Assembly (NCBI GenBank): GCA_021775425.1
Contig: JAJFHX010000038.1
Location: forward strand, 1 to 35,182
Length of the DNA: 35,182 bases
DNA from: Hyphomicrobiales bacterium
Lineage (GTDB): Bacteria > Pseudomonadota > Alphaproteobacteria > Rhizobiales > HXMU1428-3
Direction of reading: 5' to 3'
In this document: positions 32,223 through 35,182 of the stretch, piece after piece
How the letters are laid out: every line of letters begins with the position of its first letter
How positions within the stretch are numbered: position 1 is the first letter of the stretch
Program-made: the position numbers and the translations under genes
The notes under the pieces: model-generated
What the model saw: only the letters and a program-made list of their open reading frames with translations
The model's database searches: none
Told to the model about the DNA's origin: nothing

Positions 32223-32262
32223 ACCGCTGCTCCGCCCCTGATTGGAGTGGCGGTTTTATTTT
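32223..32262. terminator. Hairpin at the 3' end of the bioC-like gene
   Basis: ACCGC-tg-CTCC and GGAG-tg-GCGGT pair with a small internal mismatch (TG against TG) and a 10-base loop. On the + strand it is followed by TTTTATTTT; on the - strand it begins right after the bioC-like stop and is followed by CTTT. Probably bidirectional, better on + by its T tract. Confidence 0.65.
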
Positions 32263-33134
32263 GCGCTGAGTTTAGCGTATTGAATGTGCCAGGTGATGGT
32301 GCCGTCAAAAGTCTGATCCATTCTGGCTATGGCGGTTCTTAGTTCGGAAGGGCTGAGGGGTTTGTATCCCTGGCGGGGGCTGTGTGCGCCGGTTTGTTTG
32401 AGTTCTGTTAAAAAGCGTGCTGTGCTGCCGTAGTTTTTCGAAATTGTTTCCTCGAGGATGATATTTTCAAGTGGTGGCAGTGATCTGATCCCAATCGGTA
32501 AGTTCAGATGTTTCAGGGTTGCGCGCCACTCTGGAAAACAATCCGGACCGATGGTCGATAGATAAAAGCTGCCGCCTGGTTTTAACTGATTGGTGATGAG
32601 CCTTAGGGTTGTTTCACAATTTTCAAACCAGTGAATGGCCATGCTGGAGGCGATGAGGTCATATTTTTTCTGGTTCTCTGCGGGTGGTAGTTGTAAATCA
32701 GTTTCAGGGTTGAGTATTTGAAATAACAGCTCGCCAGAGACACTTTGATTTTTTACTGGTTGATTGCCCTCTGGTTTATTGAAGAGATGGCTGATTTTTT
32801 CTTGTGCAATGCTCAGCATTGGTTCTGAAAAATCTGTAATTGTGAGATTGGCTTCAGGGTAGAGTTTTAGCAAATGGGTGCTGAGATGCCCTGTGCCGCA
32901 GCCAATTTCAAGAATTTCCAGAGGGGAATTGTTCTTTATTGCTGTTTCCTGTTGCAAATTCAGAGAGGTTAAACCCTTCAGGGTGTGAGCATCTGGCAAC
33001 TGATCAGATAATTTTTTGGCGATGTGAATTTGGATCGAAGCGCTTTGGTCGTAGGTTCTGGCGGATTGGTTAAAGCGTCTGTTGATGCCACTGTTCATTG
33101 TCAAATCGGGCGGGCTCTCTGTTAAGTGGTTCAT
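32256..33134 (-). CDS. bioC: BioC-like malonyl-ACP O-methyltransferase
   Basis: 292 residues. The opening INRRFNQSARTYDQSASIQIHIAKKL matches the BioC hallmark (R-F-x-x-A-A-x-T-Y-D-x-x-A-x-x-Q). The SAM-binding motif I is EILEIGCGTGHLSTHLL (about 73-89), then TITDFSEPML and SSMAIHWFEN, followed by LKPGGSFYLSTIG. BioC methylates malonyl-ACP to start pimelate synthesis for biotin. An insert at about 50-70 and another after KISHLFNKPEGN make it longer than the usual ~250-260 residues. No other bio gene is close, so the assignment rests on motifs; a general class I methyltransferase is the alternative. No strong ribosome site precedes the ATG; a second Met at residue 13 is a possible start. Confidence 0.68.
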   Translation of the reverse strand: MNHLTESPPDLTMNSGINRRFNQSARTYDQSASIQIHIAKKLSDQLPDAHTLKGLTSLNLQQETAIKNNSPLEILEIGCGTGHLSTHLLKLYPEANLTITDFSEPMLSIAQEKISHLFNKPEGNQPVKNQSVSGELLFQILNPETDLQLPPAENQKKYDLIASSMAIHWFENCETTLRLITNQLKPGGSFYLSTIGPDCFPEWRATLKHLNLPIGIRSLPPLENIILEETISKNYGSTARFLTELKQTGAHSPRQGYKPLSPSELRTAIARMDQTFDGTITWHIQYAKLSAK

Positions 33135-33553
33135 AGTTTTATGTTTTATTGTCTTAATTATAAATTCTCAGATGTGATTTTGTGGCAGATATAACATGCA
33201 ATTCGTGGTGAGGGTACTGGCGATTTGATGATGTTTTATGTGAATGGCTTTTGCACATATGGTTGAAACTATGGATTTATGTGAGAGAGGAAGCTTTACT
33301 CGGGGCGGGATAAAAAGTTAAACTGTTGTTAACCATGTTTTTGGCCGCGTAAACAGGCCTCTTTGCTCATATTTCATATGTGAACTGGTTGGGTCGTATC
33401 GAGTTTAACCTGGAACAGAATAGAAAAAGGGCAGAGTAGAAATTCGTTAAGTGAGGTTTTTGATTTTAGTTTAAGTGGGTGCTGCGTTAAAGGGGTTCTG
33501 GTTCATTTTCGCGGATCTCTTTATTGTTGCCTCTCAATTTTAAGAGGTTGGGT
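33135..33553. promoter_or_regulatory. 419-base intergenic region with CtrA-type box
   Basis: No gene seen. TTAAACTGTTGTTAAC at 33318-33333 is a perfect TTAA-N7-TTAAC match. It lies about 220 bases before the exported-protein start (+) and 185 before the bioC-like start (-), so either could be the target. The rest has no recognisable structure; AGAGG at 33543 serves the next gene. Confidence 0.4.
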
Positions 33554-34402
33554 ATGGGGTATTTTGTAAAGTTTTTGATGCTGCGGTCCGGAATTCTGGC
33601 TCGTGGTGTTTTTTTTGGTCTGGTGTTTATTCTGGCAAGCCTGCAGACCGGGCATGTTTCTTCTGTGAAAGCGGCCAGCATCAGTTTCAGTTATGATGAA
33701 GTGAATGATCTGGTTGGTGATGCCTTGCAGGGGCTTGAAGTTCGGTTAAACAATCTTGGAACGTTTAACGGAAAAAACCACTATAGGGCTGACAGTTCTT
33801 ATGTCAGGTTTAAGGGCAAGTCGATTTCATCTTTCAGTGTTGAGCCTTACGATGTTTATAAATTCTTTGGGCGCACGCACAGCTATTATGTGACTGACAT
33901 TAAATCTTCGGTGATTAATGTGACAGCGCAGGATAAGAGCTTTTATCTTTCACTTGATTTCGAACTTGATGGGGCAGAACTTGAAGGCCGCTGTGTCGTG
34001 AAAGTCAGCCGGTCAAAATATGAGGAATGCTCGAGCTATCTGCCGAGTGTGAATTTCACAGAAGCGAAAGTTGTGGCCCGGTTGCGGCCGATTGCACACA
34101 AAGGCAGCTTATCATTCTATATCTCGAGCGCTAAAATTGTTGGCGACGTGATGATTGAATATTGCAATAGCTGGTTTCTTGGCATTTTCTGCACCGAGAT
34201 TATTCAAATTCCTGACAGGACAGAGAAGCTGAAAAAGCAAATAGCCAGTAAGCTGAAAGTGTTTGTGAATTCGCAGCGGATGCGTGACCAGATTGCGAAT
34301 AATATCCGGGATAAGGTGCTTGGTAATCTGGCGACTGTCAGCTCTATTCAATTGACTGATGACGAGATTATTGTGAAAGGCCGTTTAAGACCGCGTCAGT
34401 GA
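33554..34402 (+). CDS. Exported beta-rich protein with cysteine pairs, unknown function
   Basis: 282 residues from ATG 33554, chosen because AGAGG lies 6 bases upstream; an in-frame TTG at 33524 has no site. Signal peptide (core VFFGLVFILASL, cleavage near VKA-ASI). The mature part is rich in alternating hydrophobic residues with a long repeated look of VRL/VRF strands, and has cysteines at RCVVK, YEEC, EYCNSW and GIFCTE, which could form two disulfides. A C-terminal amphipathic stretch (DRTEKLKKQIASKLKVFVNSQRMRDQIANNIRDKVL) is helical. The strand-rich body with long helices is reminiscent of lipid-binding tubular folds, but no family is recognised. It ends before a strong terminator shared with the bactofilin gene. 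Confidence 0.7.
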   Translation: MGYFVKFLMLRSGILARGVFFGLVFILASLQTGHVSSVKAASISFSYDEVNDLVGDALQGLEVRLNNLGTFNGKNHYRADSSYVRFKGKSISSFSVEPYDVYKFFGRTHSYYVTDIKSSVINVTAQDKSFYLSLDFELDGAELEGRCVVKVSRSKYEECSSYLPSVNFTEAKVVARLRPIAHKGSLSFYISSAKIVGDVMIEYCNSWFLGIFCTEIIQIPDRTEKLKKQIASKLKVFVNSQRMRDQIANNIRDKVLGNLATVSSIQLTDDEIIVKGRLRPRQ

Positions 34403-34534
34403 TTGTTTCTGCAAACACGATTAATGAGCCGCGCTTGATTTGTTAAATTTAGATTTTCTAAAGCTAGGATTTCTAAAGCTAGCCGTTGTATTGTCTTAAA
34501 GACTTTTGTGTATAAGCATAATAAAAGAAACAAT

Positions 34535-34575
34535 AAAAAACCCCCGACCATATTCTGGTTTCGGGGGTTTTTATT
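34535..34575. terminator. Bidirectional intrinsic terminator
   Basis: CCCCCGA-CCA-tattc-TGG-tt-TCGGGGG forms a strong stem with a two-base bulge, flanked by AAAAAA on the left and TTTTTATTT on the right, so it gives a U tract on both strands. It separates the convergent exported-protein and bactofilin genes. Confidence 0.93.
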
Positions 34576-34656
34576 TAACTGTTCGCTCAGTTTCAGGATG
34601 AAATTTATGTCGATATCAAAAATTTGCCTGAACTTTTAACGAATGAAACGAAGAAT

Positions 34657-35160
34657 TTATTCGCCTGCTAATTCTGTCATGTGGTGGCGATCCATATGTT
34701 GACCTGGCAGTTCCAGTTTTGGAGCTGAGCCGATAGGGTCATCTGCGCGGCGTGATTTACCTTCAAAGAAGGCGCCTTGCTCAATTGCAAGTGACTGGTG
34801 AGTTACATCACCATTAACTTGTGAGCTGGCTTGCAGTGTTACTCTGACGCCGTGGATTGAACCAGTTACCTGGCCACGTACAACAACATCTTCAGCAACG
34901 ACAACGCCGTTGATTTCGGCTTTTTCGCCAATGATTAGGGAGGAACAATGCAAATCGCCCTGAATTGATCCGTCTACCTGAACTTCACCTTTGGAAATCA
35001 CATTCCCGGTGATGGTCAGATCCGCTCCAATGATTGATGGTACCATTTTATTAGAGCCTTTCAGCATTGTTTTTGTACCCAAAGGATTTTGCGGCATGGC
35101 TCCTGCTGGTGGCAGGGCTGGTTGTTGTCCCATTATGGGTTTTGGTGCAGGCACATTCAT
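34657..35160 (-). CDS. Bactofilin (polymer-forming cytoskeletal protein)
   Basis: 167 residues. A Pro-rich disordered N-terminus (1-40) precedes the bactofilin beta-helix (about 42-135): IIGADLTITGNVISKGEVQVDGSIQGDLHCSSLIIGEKAEINGVVVAEDVVVRGQVTGSIHG and QVNGDVTHQSLAIEQGAFFEGKSRR, with the expected G-D-L-T-I-x-G start and six-residue turns, then a short acidic tail. Bactofilins polymerise without nucleotide into filaments or scaffolds that place cell-wall or polar proteins, as BacA in Caulobacter. ATG at 35160 has GGAG about 11 bases upstream; the window ends 22 bases further, so promoter and upstream partner (often an M23 peptidase) are not seen. Confidence 0.93.
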   Translation of the reverse strand: MNVPAPKPIMGQQPALPPAGAMPQNPLGTKTMLKGSNKMVPSIIGADLTITGNVISKGEVQVDGSIQGDLHCSSLIIGEKAEINGVVVAEDVVVRGQVTGSIHGVRVTLQASSQVNGDVTHQSLAIEQGAFFEGKSRRADDPIGSAPKLELPGQHMDRHHMTELAGE

Positions 35161-35182
35161 ACCATCATTCTCCGGTCTTTTT

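Overview
The window reads as chromosome of an alphaproteobacterium of moderate GC, possibly marine or of the Hyphomicrobiales type. Supporting features are an alphaproteobacterial-type porin domain, an IalB-family protein, a bactofilin, a BKACE enzyme and two perfect CtrA-type boxes (TTAA-N7-TTAAC). No ribosomal RNA or taxon marker is present, so the placement is inference.

Left edge (1-1994): an AT-rich stretch unlike the rest carries a tight three-gene cassette: a TIGR04255-like protein cut by the window edge, a GWDG-motif protein and an unknown. It ends at a 44-base 3' fragment of an elongator tRNA-Met gene followed by a terminator-like palindrome. This is best read as the right attachment site of an element integrated into tRNA-Met, whose integrase and intact tRNA copy would lie to the left.

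2.0-8 kb: small housekeeping and stress genes: a secreted four-cysteine protein, a GNAT acetyltransferase, a GAF-EAL c-di-GMP phosphodiesterase, a 1-Cys peroxiredoxin and an exported RimK/LysX-type protease. An aminotransferase-BKACE pair overlaps by 4 bases and probably degrades a beta-amino acid.

8.4-11.9 kb: an 815-residue outer-membrane protein that appears to be two beta-barrels in one chain. It is followed by an exported alpha/beta hydrolase-fold protein whose nucleophile Ser is Gly.

11.9-20 kb: a LysR regulator diverges from a five-gene operon: peptide/opine-type ABC importer (binding protein, two permeases, fused double ATPase) plus a fumarase/aspartase-superfamily lyase. This looks like uptake and cleavage of one imported C-N or C-C conjugate.

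20-26 kb: a His-rich periplasmic protein, a beta-barrel protein with a palindromic CtrA/GANTC box upstream, a membrane-tethered alpha/beta hydrolase, and an APC amino-acid permease overlapping an exported unknown.

26-35 kb: a TetR regulator diverging from a homocysteine S-methyltransferase-family gene, then a decapeptide-repeat surface protein with a YadA-like anchor next to an IalB-family gene. These are followed by a YHS protein, an AraC regulator, a BioC-like methyltransferase, an exported unknown and a bactofilin. Several clear intrinsic terminators bound these units.
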